A stretch of 64,000 bases of DNA from assembly GCF_030464365.1 (NCBI RefSeq), contig NZ_VCYI01000010.1, positions 55,905-119,904 on the forward strand, given 5' to 3'. A program made the position numbers and the translations under genes. The stretch comes from Methanoculleus methanifontis. Its GTDB lineage: Archaea; Halobacteriota; Methanomicrobia; Methanomicrobiales; Methanoculleaceae. Below the pieces are notes generated by a model. It had not been told where the DNA came from. It searched no databases and saw nothing but the letters and a program-made list of their open reading frames with translations. Below are positions 41,465 through 52,668 of the stretch, piece by piece; position 1 is the stretch's first letter; the number at the start of each line of letters is the position of its first letter.

Positions 41465-42232
41465 TCACCGTGCCGCCACCGGCGCTTCCTCCCTGATGGT
41501 GAAGAGATCGCGGAGCGTGTCCTTGATACAGGCCTCGAAGATGTCGCGCACGTGGGTGTGGGCGATCTCGAGCCAGTCGGCAACCCCGTCCGGGGGGATG
41601 TTCTGGCCCTCCGTCAGGTAGTAGTCGATGTTCAAGAGATACGCGTTGTGCTCCGTCGATTCGGGGACGGCGTCGGTGAGTTCCACCCGGCAGTTGTCGC
41701 GGTTGTCGTGGAACGAGAACTCGCACCCGGTGATGAACCCTGCCGGCACCCGCGGGAGTTCCGGCGGGAGGGTGGGGTAGAAGGCAAAGTAGTCCGAGAG
41801 CGTCACCTCGCCTTCCGGGATCTCGATGAAGTTGACGTACCGCAGGTTCATGGTGCCGATGGCGTCGGTGCCGATGACCTCCCGGAACCGGTCGAACGCC
41901 CTGTGGATCCGATCCGAGAAGGCCTCCCAGTGGACGTAGGGTTTCTGGCAGCTCACCGAGAGGAGGCGTGGCCCGATCTGGACGGCGCAGCCTTCGTCCT
42001 CGGCGAGAAAGATCGACCGTTCACCGACCAGGAGTTCTTCGCGGAGCCCCTCCGGGCCGAGGAGCATCACCACCTCGCGGACGTAGCGCTGGTCGCGTTT
42101 CGGATACATGTCCTTGAGACGGCTGTACAGGATGCCGGGGAAGGTCAGGTCCCAGGGGGTCTCCTCGGGGAACCGGAACTCGCATATCACTTCGGCGGCG
42201 GGCGGGTTGACATACTTCCTTACCTCTGCCAT
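41465..42232 (-). CDS. TIGR04255-family protein
   Basis: 255 residues. The opening NPPAAEVICEFRF, IGPRLLSVSCQKPYVHWEAF and LRYVNFIEIPEGEVTLSDYF fit TIGR04255, a family with patchy distribution across bacteria and archaea and no known function. Also typical are the late DYYLTEGQNIPPDGVADWLEIAH and HVRDIFEACIKDTLRDLF. It is soluble with no known catalytic motif. Sporadic spread in other genomes suggests transfer or a defence-island link, but nothing else here supports a defence role. Confidence 0.75.
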   Translation of the reverse strand: MAEVRKYVNPPAAEVICEFRFPEETPWDLTFPGILYSRLKDMYPKRDQRYVREVVMLLGPEGLREELLVGERSIFLAEDEGCAVQIGPRLLSVSCQKPYVHWEAFSDRIHRAFDRFREVIGTDAIGTMNLRYVNFIEIPEGEVTLSDYFAFYPTLPPELPRVPAGFITGCEFSFHDNRDNCRVELTDAVPESTEHNAYLLNIDYYLTEGQNIPPDGVADWLEIAHTHVRDIFEACIKDTLRDLFTIREEAPVAAR

Positions 42233-42348
42233 ATTCTTCTCCCTCAGGGGGTGTTGGATGGAAGGAGACTACTTTAAGGTGACTGCCCGGCGGCGTCCGG
42301 CCGGAACCATCACGATGGTTTATCTACCACGGCCGCTATCCGGGTGTG

Positions 42349-42915
42349 ATGGGCGAGACGTTCCGCCAGACGGTTCACCTGCTCATGGGGGTCCTCAGCG
42401 CCGCGATAATTCTCCGCCTGGACGACCGGTGGGCGTTCATCTTCGTGAGCGCCGCGCTCGTCGCCCAGTTCCTCGTCTGCGACGCCTTCACCCGTGGCTA
42501 CGACGTCCCGGTCCTCTCGCGGGTGATGGACGAATCGGAGCGCACCGGGAAGGTGCCGCTCAAGGGGAGCATCGCTTACGCCGCCGGGGCGCTCTTCTGT
42601 CTCGCGGTCTTCGGCCGCGGGTATACCGCGGTCGGCCTCGTCACGGTCGGGGTGCTCGACAGCATCTCGACCCTTGTCGGGCTGCGGTTCGGGCGGCACA
42701 CGCTCCGGGGCAAGAAATCGCTCGAGGGGACGGTTGTCGGGGCGGCGGCGGCCGCGCTTGCCCTCTCCTTTCTGATCCCCTGGTGGGCGGCCGTGGTCGT
42801 GGCGGCCGTTGCGGGCGTCATCGAGGCCTGCTTCCCGCTCGACGATAACGTGGCGGTTCAGGTGGGGGTGTGCGTGACGCTGGCGGTGGTGGGGGTCGGG
42901 GTGGGGTTTGTTTGA
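42349..42915 (+). CDS. Diacylglycerol/polyprenol kinase-like membrane protein
   Basis: About 188 residues with six hydrophobic segments, matching the CTP-dependent lipid kinase family (Sec59/Dgk1/VTE5-like). The diagnostic blocks are FRQTVHLLMGVLSAAIIL (start), GVLDSISTLVGLRFGRHTL and KKSLEGTVVGAAAAALAL (the K-S-x-E-G-T motif), then FPLDDNVAVQVG near the end. It would phosphorylate a polyprenol or lipid in the membrane. ATG at 42349 follows a TATA box (TTTATC, 42319-42324) by 25-30 nt: leaderless. A GTG one codon earlier is possible. Confidence 0.85.
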   Translation: MGETFRQTVHLLMGVLSAAIILRLDDRWAFIFVSAALVAQFLVCDAFTRGYDVPVLSRVMDESERTGKVPLKGSIAYAAGALFCLAVFGRGYTAVGLVTVGVLDSISTLVGLRFGRHTLRGKKSLEGTVVGAAAAALALSFLIPWWAAVVVAAVAGVIEACFPLDDNVAVQVGVCVTLAVVGVGVGFV

Positions 42916-43033
42916 GAAGGGGTCTTTTATGCACGGGTTGTGCGGGAAGGTCTGCTTCTAGAGGCGGTGTATCCCATACTTTAGTGTTTGAATTTTTGCG
43001 GTTCTAGCCATTGTACATACCCGTGCACGGATT

Positions 43034-43131
43034 TTCTGTGGTTATCGCGTCCGGGGGGTGGGGACAGGGGAGGGGGGAGACCCCCCTCCCCTGCAACCCC
43101 TCCCCTAATGGCGATATTCCCACGGTCCAGG
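43034..43131 (+). repeat. Intergenic mini-hairpin repeat, copy R7 (short)
   Basis: Lies in the 327-base gap between convergent genes. The core only: GGTGGGGACAGGGGAGGGGG, the mirror CCCCTCCCCTGCAACCCCTC and the right end TAATGGCGATATTCCCACGG. The hairpin run is absent, so this looks like a minimal or internally deleted copy. The rest of the gap holds no gene. Confidence 0.65.
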
Positions 43132-43242
43132 CCTTTCTGTTAATCGCAGGTGAACGCTTTGCTCTTCGCAAGTTCAGTTAAGTCCTTAGCCAGTGCAGCA
43201 AAAATGAGCAGGAGGAGCCTGGGGTTCCAGGGCTCCCTCTCC

Positions 43243-43611
43243 TCAGTGCTTCACACCGCGCTTCTTGAGTTCTTCCGACTTCTTCTTCGAGCATTCCTCG
43301 CACCGGAACTCCGGCGCAGGGTCGTTCGATTTATCGTAGTTCTGCGCCCGGACGAGGCGGTAGCCCCGGGCGACCTTCCCGCAGTCCACGCACCTGACCT
43401 CCTCTTTGACCTCCCACTGGGCGGCGAGCGCCTCGGAGGTGAAGATGAACCGGTCGACCCAGAAGAAGATGAGGCCGCCGATGAGGTTTGCGACGACGGT
43501 GGCGGCGAGCGCCCCGAGGCCCGCGAGCCAGTAGAGCACGACGGCGAGGATGGGCGTCGAGAGCTGCCACCGGACGAGGTAGAGGCCGTAGCGTTTAAAA
43601 TTTACTTCCAC
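43243..43611 (-). CDS. Two-helix membrane protein with zinc ribbon
   Basis: 122 residues. Two membrane helices at the N-terminus (LSTPILAVVLYWLAGLGALA and AATVVANLIGGLIFFWVDRFIF) are followed by a soluble part with CVDCGKVARGYRLV and CEECSKKKSEELKKR, two Cys pairs of a zinc ribbon. The helix pair with VANLIGGLIFFWVDRFIF recalls GtrA-like proteins, though shortened. The GTG start is inferred, with TTTTATACG a few bases upstream. Function unknown; a membrane-linked sensor or assembly factor is possible. Confidence 0.7.
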   Translation of the reverse strand: MEVNFKRYGLYLVRWQLSTPILAVVLYWLAGLGALAATVVANLIGGLIFFWVDRFIFTSEALAAQWEVKEEVRCVDCGKVARGYRLVRAQNYDKSNDPAPEFRCEECSKKKSEELKKRGVKH

Positions 43612-43704
43612 GTATAAAATTCGGCGGGCGACCTCATAAAACCGGGGCCGGCATCAGTACCCCGCTAACGATCTTGAGGGAGTTCCCGCGAGGTCAAACC
43701 ACCG

Positions 43705-43790
43705 ATCTTTCTTCGCACCTCTCGGTGCTCATGCTCTTGTCGTTCCGACAGTCGCACTTCGCGTCCTTCGCGGCTTCGCGCGAGCTAACC
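43705..43790 (+). repeat. Short mini-hairpin run
   Basis: Modules GCACC-TCTC-GGTGC and TGTCG-TTC-CGACA with the linkers TCATGCTC and AGTCGCACTTCG occur here, without the shared core of the R elements. Lies in the 264-base gap between the zinc-ribbon gene and the tRNA methyltransferase gene. Confidence 0.5.
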
Positions 43791-43875
43791 GGAATAGGCA
43801 ACAATACGGTCTCACGCGAAGAACGCGAAGCCGCGAATGCCGGTGCCCGGGTACTGCTGACTTCGCATTAAGTTG

Positions 43876-44829
43876 TCACCCGAGCACCAGGATCCGGCGG
43901 GTCAGGCTCTTGTGCACCCGCTGCTCGTGCTCCTGCAGGACGGTGAAGTGGCGGGCGGCGATCGGCGTGATGTCGCGGTGCGTGACGACGACCGTGCGCC
44001 TCCCCGGCCGGAGGATGCGCCGGATCTCAGCAAGCGATCCGTCGTAGAGCCGGTCCATGCTGTCCGCCCGGATCCGGACCGACTGGCCGTAGGGGAGGTC
44101 GGTCACGACCGCGTCGAGCGCGCCGTCGCAGATCGGGACCGCCGTGGCGTCGGCGACCAGCACGCCTGAGCCCGGGAGGTTCTGCCGGTAGCCGTCGACC
44201 ATCGCGGGGTCGAAATCGCTCCCGAGGGTCCGGATGCCAATCTCCCGGGCTTCGAGGAGGATCCCGCCGGTGCCGCAGAAGGGGTCGAAGACCATCTCGC
44301 CGGGGCGGACCAGGGAGATGTTGACGAGCGCCCGGGCCATCCGGGGCATCATCACGCCGGGGTGGAAGAACGGCCGGCGCATAGGGTTCCGCGCCTCGAA
44401 GGCCCCCCGGTCGATCTTCTGGATGACGCGGCCGAAGTAGCAGCGGTCTTCCGAGACGACGGCGCGGTACTCCTCGACCGGATCGCGGAGCGAGACCGGG
44501 CCGGCGATCAGGCTCCCGATCAGCCGTTCCAGGTCGAGCCGCTCGATATCCATCCTGCTCCCCTGGATCATCTTCCCCCGGCCGACGAACGGCTTCTCAG
44601 TCGTGATGGCAAGGTCGCGGAGGAGGTCCGTAAACGCCGCCCGCGTGGGCTCGCACTCCCCGAGGTACTCCATCACCACGTGCGTCAGGGCGAGGCGCCC
44701 GGCGTCCTCTGGTTCCGGGCACTCAGCGACCGCGACCTGGGCCCGCCGGTCGAGGACGGTGCCCACGCACTCCAGTTCCATGGCCGGGAGGTCGGGGTGC
44801 TCGCCGGAGAGTTCGAAGAGCAGCTTCAT
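43876..44829 (-). CDS. tRNA (guanine(10)-N2)-dimethyltransferase, archaeal Trm-G10 type
   Basis: Methylates G10 of tRNA. The 317-residue protein has an N-terminal THUMP-like part (about 60-140) and a C-terminal Rossmann methyltransferase: LVRPGEMVFDPFCGTGGILLEA (motif I), IGIRTLGSDFDPAMVDGY, and the N2-guanine signature VVTDLPYGQSVRI, with DLPYGQS in place of the DPPY of DNA methylases. Length fits the archaeal family. It starts 7 nt before an AT-rich stretch and stands alone. Repeat copy R8 lies behind its start. Confidence 0.88.
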   Translation of the reverse strand: MKLLFELSGEHPDLPAMELECVGTVLDRRAQVAVAECPEPEDAGRLALTHVVMEYLGECEPTRAAFTDLLRDLAITTEKPFVGRGKMIQGSRMDIERLDLERLIGSLIAGPVSLRDPVEEYRAVVSEDRCYFGRVIQKIDRGAFEARNPMRRPFFHPGVMMPRMARALVNISLVRPGEMVFDPFCGTGGILLEAREIGIRTLGSDFDPAMVDGYRQNLPGSGVLVADATAVPICDGALDAVVTDLPYGQSVRIRADSMDRLYDGSLAEIRRILRPGRRTVVVTHRDITPIAARHFTVLQEHEQRVHKSLTRRILVLG

Positions 44830-45011
44830 TCTTATGGTATTGGGCCGGGAGGGCGATAAAACGGGGGGATGGAGTGTCTTAAAACTGGTATCCGATAGAT
44901 TGGTTTGGATAATTATCGCTTGTTGCTATTGTGGTCTGACGCCAGTGCAAAGGGTTCCACAGTGCATGGGTTCTGGTGTTGTTTATACACCCCGGACACG
45001 GATTTCCTGTG

Positions 45012-45292
45012 GATATCGCCACGGAGGGGGGTGGGGACAATGGGGAGTGCGAACGGAGTGAGCATGAGAAACTCGAAGAGTTTCGAGGGGGGAATACTCC
45101 CCCCTTCCCACCTGACGGTGTTCGAACTCCGTTCCTTCGCACCTTCGGTGCTCACGCTCCGGTTCTAACGAACCGTCGCGCTTCGGAACATCGCACTCCC
45201 CGTCAGCCCCTCGCACCTAACGGTGCTCGTGCTCCTGCCCTTCAGCCAGTCGCACTCCCCCAATGGCGATACTCCCACGGTCCACTGTACCG
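45012..45292 (+). repeat. Intergenic mini-hairpin repeat, copy R8
   Basis: Fills nearly half of the 616-base gap between the tRNA methyltransferase start and dnaJ. It opens with GGATATCGCCACGGAGGGGG, GGGGACAATGGGGAGTG and GAAACTC-GAA-GAGTTTC (inverse orientation). Forward modules follow: CACC-TGAC-GGTG, GCACC-TTC-GGTGC, GGTTC-TAAC-GAACC, GCACC-TAAC-GGTGC. The right end is CCCAATGGCGATACTCCCAC. The first and second halves read in opposite senses. The flanks 44850-45000 and 45300-45440 show no gene. Confidence 0.75.
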
Positions 45293-45445
45293 GGCTTTGT
45301 GCTCGCATCTGCTGTTTCCGTGGTCATTCATCACACATCCAGCTGTTTTCCCAGCAAATGCGACCCATTGCCCTCTCGGATCAAGAAGTATGCCTAAAGT
45401 GGGATCTAAAAAGAAGATAGCTGATAAAGCGAGAGGAAATCCCCC

Positions 45446-46588
45446 TCACTTCACCGATTCTTTCATCTTGTCGACGACGTCTTGAAAGAAGCCCTTGCCC
45501 TTCTTCGCGGAGGGTTTGTGCCCCTCGATCTCGAGCAGGCGCTCGTAGAGTTCGCGCTCCTCGTCCGACAGGCGCTCGGGCACGACGATGTGCACCCGCA
45601 CCAGCATGTCGCCGGGCCTCGTCTGCCACCGCACGCCCTCGCCCGGGATCTTCAGCCCGGTGCCGTGCTGCACGCCTGCCGGGATGTCCAGGACGACCGT
45701 GCGCCCGTCGATCGTCTTCACCTCGACCTCGGAGCCCAGCACCGCCTGGGCTGGGGTGACATCGACCTTCGTCTCCAGGTCGTCGCCCCGCCGGGTGAAC
45801 GACCGGTGCGGCGCGACGCTGATCTCGATGTAGAGATCCCCGCTCGGCGCACCGTAATCTCCGGCGTCGCCGTAGCCTTCCATCCGGAGGCGCATCCCCG
45901 TATCCACGCCCGGCGGGATCCTGACTTTTACCGTCTGCCGGGCACGCCGGTGCCCGGTTCCGCCGCAGGCCTTGCACCGGGTCTCGGGAACCCTCCCCCG
46001 GCCGCCGCAGGCGGTGCAGGGCGTCATCCGGACGAAGTTCCCGAAGATGGACTGGCTCATCTGCCGCATCTGGCCGCTGCCGCCGCAGGTCGGGCAGGTG
46101 ATGGTCTTCTTCGTCTCGCTTCCCGAGCCGTCGCACTCAGGACAGGGCTCGACGTGGTCGACGCCGACCTCCTTTTCGGTCCCGAGCGCCGCCTCCTCGA
46201 GCGTGATGCGCATCTTCATCAGGAGGTCGGCGCCGGGGCGCGGGCCGGCACGCTGCCTGCCCCCGCCGCCGAAGAAGGTCTCGAAGATATCCCCGAACCC
46301 GGAGAAGTCGGCGTTGAACCCGCCGGAGTATCCACCGCCGCCGGCGTACGAGCCCTTCGACGCGCTGCTGTACGCCTCGTGTCCCATATGGTCGTACTGA
46401 GCGCGTTTCTGCGCATCCGAGAGGACGCTGTAGGCCTCGTTGATCTTCTTGAACTTCTCCTCGGCCCCCGGTTCCTTGCAGACGTCGGGGTGGTATTTTC
46501 GGGCCAGGTTCCGGTAGGCTTTCTTGATCTCCTTATCGTCGGCGCTCTTCGAGACACCGAGGATATCATAGTAGCTGTCCGGACCCAT
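45446..46588 (-). CDS. dnaJ: DnaJ (Hsp40 co-chaperone)
   Basis: Delivers substrates to DnaK and stimulates its ATPase. 380 residues: J domain [21 protein letters not shown] with the HPD motif ([16 protein letters not shown]); a Gly/Phe-rich linker (about 80-120, [15 protein letters not shown]); four CxxCxGxG zinc repeats ([32 protein letters not shown]); and the C-terminal substrate-binding beta domains ending in [16 protein letters not shown]. Complete type I DnaJ. Last gene of the grpE-dnaK-dnaJ operon, 5 nt after dnaK. Confidence 0.97.
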   Translation of the reverse strand: MGPDSYYDILGVSKSADDKEIKKAYRNLARKYHPDVCKEPGAEEKFKKINEAYSVLSDAQKRAQYDHMGHEAYSSASKGSYAGGGGYSGGFNADFSGFGDIFETFFGGGGRQRAGPRPGADLLMKMRITLEEAALGTEKEVGVDHVEPCPECDGSGSETKKTITCPTCGGSGQMRQMSQSIFGNFVRMTPCTACGGRGRVPETRCKACGGTGHRRARQTVKVRIPPGVDTGMRLRMEGYGDAGDYGAPSGDLYIEISVAPHRSFTRRGDDLETKVDVTPAQAVLGSEVEVKTIDGRTVVLDIPAGVQHGTGLKIPGEGVRWQTRPGDMLVRVHIVVPERLSDEERELYERLLEIEGHKPSAKKGKGFFQDVVDKMKESVK

Positions 46589-46593
46589 CTACC

Positions 46594-48423
46594 TCACTCT
46601 TTCTTGACTTCGTAGTCGGCATCGACGACGTTATCGTCCTTCGTTGCGGTCCCTTCCGCCTTCTCCTGCTGGGCGGCCGCCTGTGCCTGCTGGTATATCT
46701 TCGTCGTGAGGGCATATACCGCTTCGGTCAGGGCATCCATCTTCTGCTTGATCGCCTCGAGGTCGTCGCCCTCGAGTGCCTTCTTGAGGTCGGCGATCGC
46801 GCTCTCGATCTTCTCTTTGTCCGCGGCCTCGATCGACTCGCCTGCGTCCTTCATCGCCCGCTCGGCGGTGAAGATCGCGGTGTCGGCGGTGTTCCTGAGT
46901 TCGATCTCCTCGCGATTCTTCTGGTCCTCCGCCTCGAACTTCTTCGCCTCGTCCATCATCCGCTGGATCTCGGCTTCGGACGGGCGGGAGTCCTGCGGTT
47001 TGATGGTGATCGACTGCTCGTTCCCTGTGCCGAGATCTTTCGCCGAGACATGAACGATACCGTTCGCGTCGATATCGAACGTGACCTCGATCTGCGGGAT
47101 GCCACGCGGCGCCGGCGGGATGCCGGTGAGCTGGAATCGGCCCAGGGTGAAGTTGTCCTTCGCGAGCGCCCGCTCCCCCTGCATCACATGGATCTCCACC
47201 GAGGTCTGGCCGTCGGCGGCGGTCGAGAAGATCTGGCTCTTCCTCGTCGGGATGGTGGTGTTGCGCTCAATGAGCTTCGTCGCGATGCCGCCGAGCGTCT
47301 CGATGCCGAGCGAGAGCGGCGTCACGTCGAGGAGCAGCACGTCCTTCGTCTCGCCGGTCAGGACGCCCGCCTGGATGGCGGCGCCGAGGGAGACGCACTC
47401 GTCGGGGTTGATGCCTTTGTCGGGCTCCTTCTTGAGAACCTTCTTTATGGTCTCCTGGACGAGCGGGACACGGGTCGAACCACCGACGAGGAGGATGTGA
47501 TCGATGTCGTCGGCGCCCAGTTTGGCGTCGGAGAGCGCCTGCTTCACCGGCCCAAGGGTCGATTCGACGAGGTCGCCGATGAGCTGCTCGAACTTCGCGC
47601 GGGAGAGATCGATGTCCAGGAACTTGGGCCCACTCTCCGTCGTGGTGATGTAGGGGAGGTTGATGTTGGTCTTCTGGACGGTGGAGAGCTCGATCTTCGC
47701 GTTCTCGGCCGCATCGCGCAGCCGCTGCATGGCGACCGGGTCGTTCTGGAGGTTGACGCCCTCCTTCTTCTTGAACTCCTCGATCAGGTAGTCGACGACT
47801 CTCTTGTCGAAGTCGTCGCCGCCGAGGCGGTTGTTGCCTGCGGTTGCCTTGACCTCGAAGACGCCGTCCCCGAGCTGGAGGATCGAGACATCGAACGTCC
47901 CGCCGCCGAGATCGTAGACGAGCACCGTAGCGTCGCCTTCCCTGTCGATGCCGTAGGCGAGCGCGCTCGCGGTCGGTTCGTTGATGATCCGGAGCACCTC
48001 GAGGCCCGCGATCGTCCCTGCGTCCTTCGTTGCCTGTCTCTGGGCGTCGTTGAAGTATGCGGGCACCGTGATGACGGCTTTCGTGATCTTCTCGCCGAGA
48101 TACTCCTCCGCGTCCAGTTTCAGCTTCTGGAGGATCATCGCGGAGATCTCCTGCGGGGTGTAGGTCTTGTCCCCGATGGTGACCTTCTCGCTCGTGCCCA
48201 TCCTGCGCTTGATCGACTGGATGGTGCGGTTTGGGTTTGTGATCGCTTGCCGTTTCGCGACGTTGCCGACCAGCCGCTCGTCTTCCTTGGTGAACGCTAC
48301 GACCGATGGGGTGGTTCTGCCGCCCTCGGCGTTGGCGATGACTGTCGCCCGGCCGCCTTCCATGATTGCCATGCACGAGTTGGTTGTTCCAAGATCGATA
48401 CCCAGAACTTTCTCTGAAACCAT
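46594..48423 (-). CDS. dnaK: DnaK (Hsp70 chaperone)
   Basis: The 609-residue ATP-dependent chaperone. N-terminal ATPase domain: [51 protein letters not shown] and [14 protein letters not shown]. Linker [19 protein letters not shown]. Substrate-binding domain (about 400-500) and helical lid ending in a short acidic tail with [10 protein letters not shown]. It carries the bacterial-type architecture common in mesophilic methanogens. It lies 4 nt after grpE and before dnaJ, all on one strand. Confidence 0.98.
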   Translation of the reverse strand: MVSEKVLGIDLGTTNSCMAIMEGGRATVIANAEGGRTTPSVVAFTKEDERLVGNVAKRQAITNPNRTIQSIKRRMGTSEKVTIGDKTYTPQEISAMILQKLKLDAEEYLGEKITKAVITVPAYFNDAQRQATKDAGTIAGLEVLRIINEPTASALAYGIDREGDATVLVYDLGGGTFDVSILQLGDGVFEVKATAGNNRLGGDDFDKRVVDYLIEEFKKKEGVNLQNDPVAMQRLRDAAENAKIELSTVQKTNINLPYITTTESGPKFLDIDLSRAKFEQLIGDLVESTLGPVKQALSDAKLGADDIDHILLVGGSTRVPLVQETIKKVLKKEPDKGINPDECVSLGAAIQAGVLTGETKDVLLLDVTPLSLGIETLGGIATKLIERNTTIPTRKSQIFSTAADGQTSVEIHVMQGERALAKDNFTLGRFQLTGIPPAPRGIPQIEVTFDIDANGIVHVSAKDLGTGNEQSITIKPQDSRPSEAEIQRMMDEAKKFEAEDQKNREEIELRNTADTAIFTAERAMKDAGESIEAADKEKIESAIADLKKALEGDDLEAIKQKMDALTEAVYALTTKIYQQAQAAAQQEKAEGTATKDDNVVDADYEVKKE

Positions 48424-48427
48424 TCTG

Positions 48428-48937
48428 TTATTCCTCCATTCCTTTAGATACTACGACTTTTGCGCATCTGATGACCTTGTCCTGCATACAGTATCCGCGG
48501 ACGGCCTCGTCGATCACGGTGCCCTCCCCGGCATCCGAAGGGACGTAGGCGATCGCCTCGTGCCGTTCGGGATCGAAGGGAAGGTTCCTGCATTCGATGG
48601 GTGTGATGCCGTGCCGCTCGAGGATGGTCATGAAGAGTTTCTTGATCTGTTCCATCCCTTCCGGGAGGTCTGCACCCTCGGCTTTCTCCGCCCGCTCGAA
48701 GTTGTCCATGACTTCGAGCAACTCCACCGCGAAATTCTCGATGGCGAATGTTGTGCGGGCGTCGAGTTCCCGGGCCATTCTTTTGCGGTAGTTGTCGAAA
48801 TCCGCCACAAGGCGCAGATAACGGCTGTTAAGGTCGTCATATGCATTCTGCAGCTCTTCAAGCGCCGGAGATGCTGCATCCGCCTCGTTTGCGAGATTCT
48901 GTTGCTTCTCGATTGGTTCGGATGTATCCTCCTTCAT
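48428..48937 (-). CDS. grpE: GrpE (DnaK nucleotide exchange factor)
   Basis: 169 residues. Long N-terminal coiled coil ([35 protein letters not shown]) then the GrpE head: [35 protein letters not shown] and a closing [16 protein letters not shown]. Exchange of ADP for ATP on DnaK is the known role. First gene of grpE-dnaK-dnaJ; it has a 38-nt leader after a good TATA box. Confidence 0.95.
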   Translation of the reverse strand: MKEDTSEPIEKQQNLANEADAASPALEELQNAYDDLNSRYLRLVADFDNYRKRMARELDARTTFAIENFAVELLEVMDNFERAEKAEGADLPEGMEQIKKLFMTILERHGITPIECRNLPFDPERHEAIAYVPSDAGEGTVIDEAVRGYCMQDKVIRCAKVVVSKGMEE

Positions 48938-48998
48938 ACGCCTAACCTGCTTTAAAACGATGTAATGGAGTTGTTCGTTTATTTATTGTAATGTGGTT

Positions 48999-49009
48999 CT
49001 ATATAAAAG
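48999..49009 (-). promoter_or_regulatory. TATA box of the grpE-dnaK-dnaJ operon
   Basis: Read leftwards, CTTTTATATAG lies about 62-72 nt before the grpE ATG and predicts a transcript start near 48975. The 301-base gap between grpE and purH also carries the purH promoter (TATAT, 49209-49213) and no gene: the open frame between 49020 and 49238 looks non-coding. Confidence 0.55.
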
Positions 49010-49238
49010 TAACCTAAACTGCAGAAATCTGCCTCCGGTAGTGTGCCGGATTCCCGATTTGGCCCTCGTTCACCGGTATTCTCCCCTCGGTATCCAAATC
49101 CGCGCGAGGTGCGGCGTCCTCCACGCCCGTCATGCCGACGTACCCCATGAGCGGGTCTGCCGTCTCCCCGCCGGGGAAAACACGGCCGGTTCTGCAGGCA
49201 GCGCCAGATATATCTCTCTACCCCACTTATGTGTATCC

Positions 49239-50723
<1,485 letters not shown>

Positions 50724-50742
50724 AGGGCCGGCCGGAGATCTC

Positions 50743-50749
50743 TTTTTTT
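50743..50749 (+). terminator. T-run downstream of purH
   Basis: TTTTTTT begins 20 nt after the purH stop, immediately following GGCCGGCCGGAGATC. Archaeal transcription stops at such T-runs; it lies just before repeat copy R9. Confidence 0.5.
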
Positions 50750-50754
50750 GTCGG

Positions 50755-50984
50755 GTTTGTTGAACCCTCACCTGTTTGTTCAAGATGACCGCACTCCTGG
50801 GTACGGCTTTTTACCGGGTATCGCCATGACTGCCCCCGCCCCCCGGGCGGGGGAGGAGCGCGAAGCGCGGGCGGAGTGGGGCCTGAGACATGCGGATCTT
50901 CGCGCGAGACAGGGGAGGGGAGACCCCCCTCCCCATCAAGCCTCACCCCCTATGGCGATAGCCACCACGGTCCACGGCATGCGG
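50755..50984 (+). repeat. Intergenic mini-hairpin repeat, copy R9
   Basis: Lies in the 411-base gap between purH and a DUF4013 gene. Left flank TTTGTTGAACCCTCACCTG, GTTCAAGATGACCGCACTCC matches that of R2 over about 55 bases with a few changes. Then GGGTATCGCCATGACTGCCC, GGAGCGCGAAGCGCGGGCGG, GACAGGGGAGGGGAGACC and the right end CCTATGGCGATAGCCACCAC. Few hairpins. Downstream, 50985-51134 contains no gene beyond the DUF4013 ribosome site. Confidence 0.7.
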
Positions 50985-51134
50985 ATTTTGAGCCGGAAGG
51001 CCGCCGACACGGCAAGCCGGCTCAAGAACGCGACGGTCTTTTCCGGCGTGCTATCTCATGACAGCACGGTGAGATCGCGTCCAAACAGTTATATCCCCCG
51101 CCTCCTCTCCCCACGCTCGAAGGTGGTACGTCAT

Positions 51135-51827
51135 ATGGACTACGGCAATCTCATCTCGGGGTCGGCTGGCTACATGAAAGAGGCCCTCTGGGGCGAATGG
51201 GGACGGTGGCTCGTCCTCGTCATCCTCTCGCTCATCCAGACATTCACGCTCTTTTTAATCCCGCTCGCGAACGGCTACATCGTCAGGGTGCTCGCCGGAA
51301 GGCGGCCCGCCCCTGACGTGAACGAGTGGGGCAGGCTCTTTCTCGACGGGTGGAAGTTGAACATCATCACCCTCATCTACCTGATCCCGGTGATCCTGGT
51401 CCTGGCCGTCTTCGGGGGGATTGCGGCTATCTCCGCCATAGCGGCACGGGGGCTCGACAACCCCGATGTATGGGCGTCGGCCGTCACCGCTGCCGTCACC
51501 GGGATCGTGATCGCGGCCATCGTCTGGGTCATCATATCGTTCATCTCCCTCGTTGCCATCGTCCGGTTCGCCCACACGGGGAGTTTCTTCCAGGCGTTCA
51601 ACCTCGGGGCAATCGCGAGACACATCGGGCGGATCGGATGGGGGTCCTGGATCGTCGTGGTCATCATCCTTGCCCTCATCAGCCTCGTGTATACGGTCGT
51701 GACCGGGCTCATCATCTCGGTGCCCGTCGCCGGCTGGATCATCAACCTCTTCATCGGGGTGGCGTTCGGCATCTTCCGCGCCCGCTACCTTGCCGCGGCC
51801 TATGAGAGTGTTCCGGCGCCGGGGTGA
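51135..51827 (+). CDS. DUF4013 membrane protein, copy 1
   Basis: About 230 residues with a hydrophobic pattern of five or six helices. MDYGNLISGSAGYMKEALWG opens it; further family blocks are GYIVRVLAGRRPAPDVNEWG, LFLDGWKLNIITLIYLIPVI, FRARYLAAAYESVPAPG. DUF4013 is a common archaeal integral membrane family without known role. AGGTGG precedes the ATG. Two related genes lie at 62138 and 63025, the second of them broken. Confidence 0.85.
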   Translation: MDYGNLISGSAGYMKEALWGEWGRWLVLVILSLIQTFTLFLIPLANGYIVRVLAGRRPAPDVNEWGRLFLDGWKLNIITLIYLIPVILVLAVFGGIAAISAIAARGLDNPDVWASAVTAAVTGIVIAAIVWVIISFISLVAIVRFAHTGSFFQAFNLGAIARHIGRIGWGSWIVVVIILALISLVYTVVTGLIISVPVAGWIINLFIGVAFGIFRARYLAAAYESVPAPG

Positions 51828-52002
51828 CACGGGGATGAGAATGTTGGACGACCTCATGAAAAAGTAAGATGCCGATTAACCAGGATCCGATGCGCCAGTT
51901 CCCATACCGGCGAGATTGGGGTTATCTCGATAGTGGTTGATTTAACGAGCATCTTATCGTTAAACGTTCTGCTCGACTAAATCGGTCGTGTGAAAAAAAG
52001 GA

Positions 52003-52668
52003 TTAATAGAGGCCCTGATACATTGACGGATCTGGGATGTATGGTCCCAGCATTGCACCTGCAACGAGCACGAGAAGAATCGCAATAACGAAGAATACCA
52101 CCAGAACGACCACCTGCATTACAAAGTATGCAGCAACAGATCTGAATGTTGTCAGGTGATGGAATTCCTGTACACTAACGATCAGCAGTGCGGTAACCCA
52201 TGCGCTCACGATCAAAGCCAACAGGTAGAATACAAGAATCCCAAGCGGGGGTAATACTAAAGCAAGCACCAGTGCAACGAGCGCTCCAACATAAAGCACA
52301 GGGACCGGCGTGAGTGAATTCAGGTAAGCCTTTACTGTCTGCGTGAATGACCCGTTACCTCCGCAGATTAAGGCCGCAATGTGGAGGCATACTGACATAA
52401 AGGCGATCACAACGGCAATGACGACAACGAGCACAACGACAACGACAAGTGCACCGACGGTCGTATTAACCGCTCCTGAAGCACCATCAACAGCGCTCAT
52501 AACGAGCACTGCGCCAATGAGCAGTAGAATGATCGGGAGAAGAATGAGACCCAGAAGACCGAAATAGTAGTTACGAACGTTTCCAAATGGCTCTTCATCC
52601 ATTTCACGGATTGCTTGTGTCGGATTGGTGACCAAGCCGGCAAATCGCTCCCAGAATCCAATAGGCAT
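52003..52668 (-). CDS. Yip1-domain membrane protein
   Basis: 221 residues. The soluble start MPIGFWERFAGLVTNPTQAI matches the conserved head of archaeal Yip1-like (PF04893) proteins (F-x-R-x2-x-V-x-P-x-x-A). It is followed by five hydrophobic helices (GLLGLILLPIILLLIGAV, LVVVVVLVVVIAVVIAF, LYVGALVALVLALVLPPLGI, FYLLALIVSAWVTALLI, MQVVVLVVFFVIAILLVLVA). The family is membrane-shaping or assembly-related in eukaryotes; the archaeal role is unknown. Start chosen for a TATA box (read leftwards, ATTATTT) 23-30 nt upstream; a longer frame to 52761 is unlikely. Confidence 0.75.
   Translation of the reverse strand: MPIGFWERFAGLVTNPTQAIREMDEEPFGNVRNYYFGLLGLILLPIILLLIGAVLVMSAVDGASGAVNTTVGALVVVVVLVVVIAVVIAFMSVCLHIAALICGGNGSFTQTVKAYLNSLTPVPVLYVGALVALVLALVLPPLGILVFYLLALIVSAWVTALLIVSVQEFHHLTTFRSVAAYFVMQVVVLVVFFVIAILLVLVAGAMLGPYIPDPSMYQGLY

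Noticed and set aside
48993..49238. N-terminal extension of PurH into the 49 kb gap
   Set aside because: The extra residues are unlike PurH, and the TATA box at 49209 lies inside this extension.
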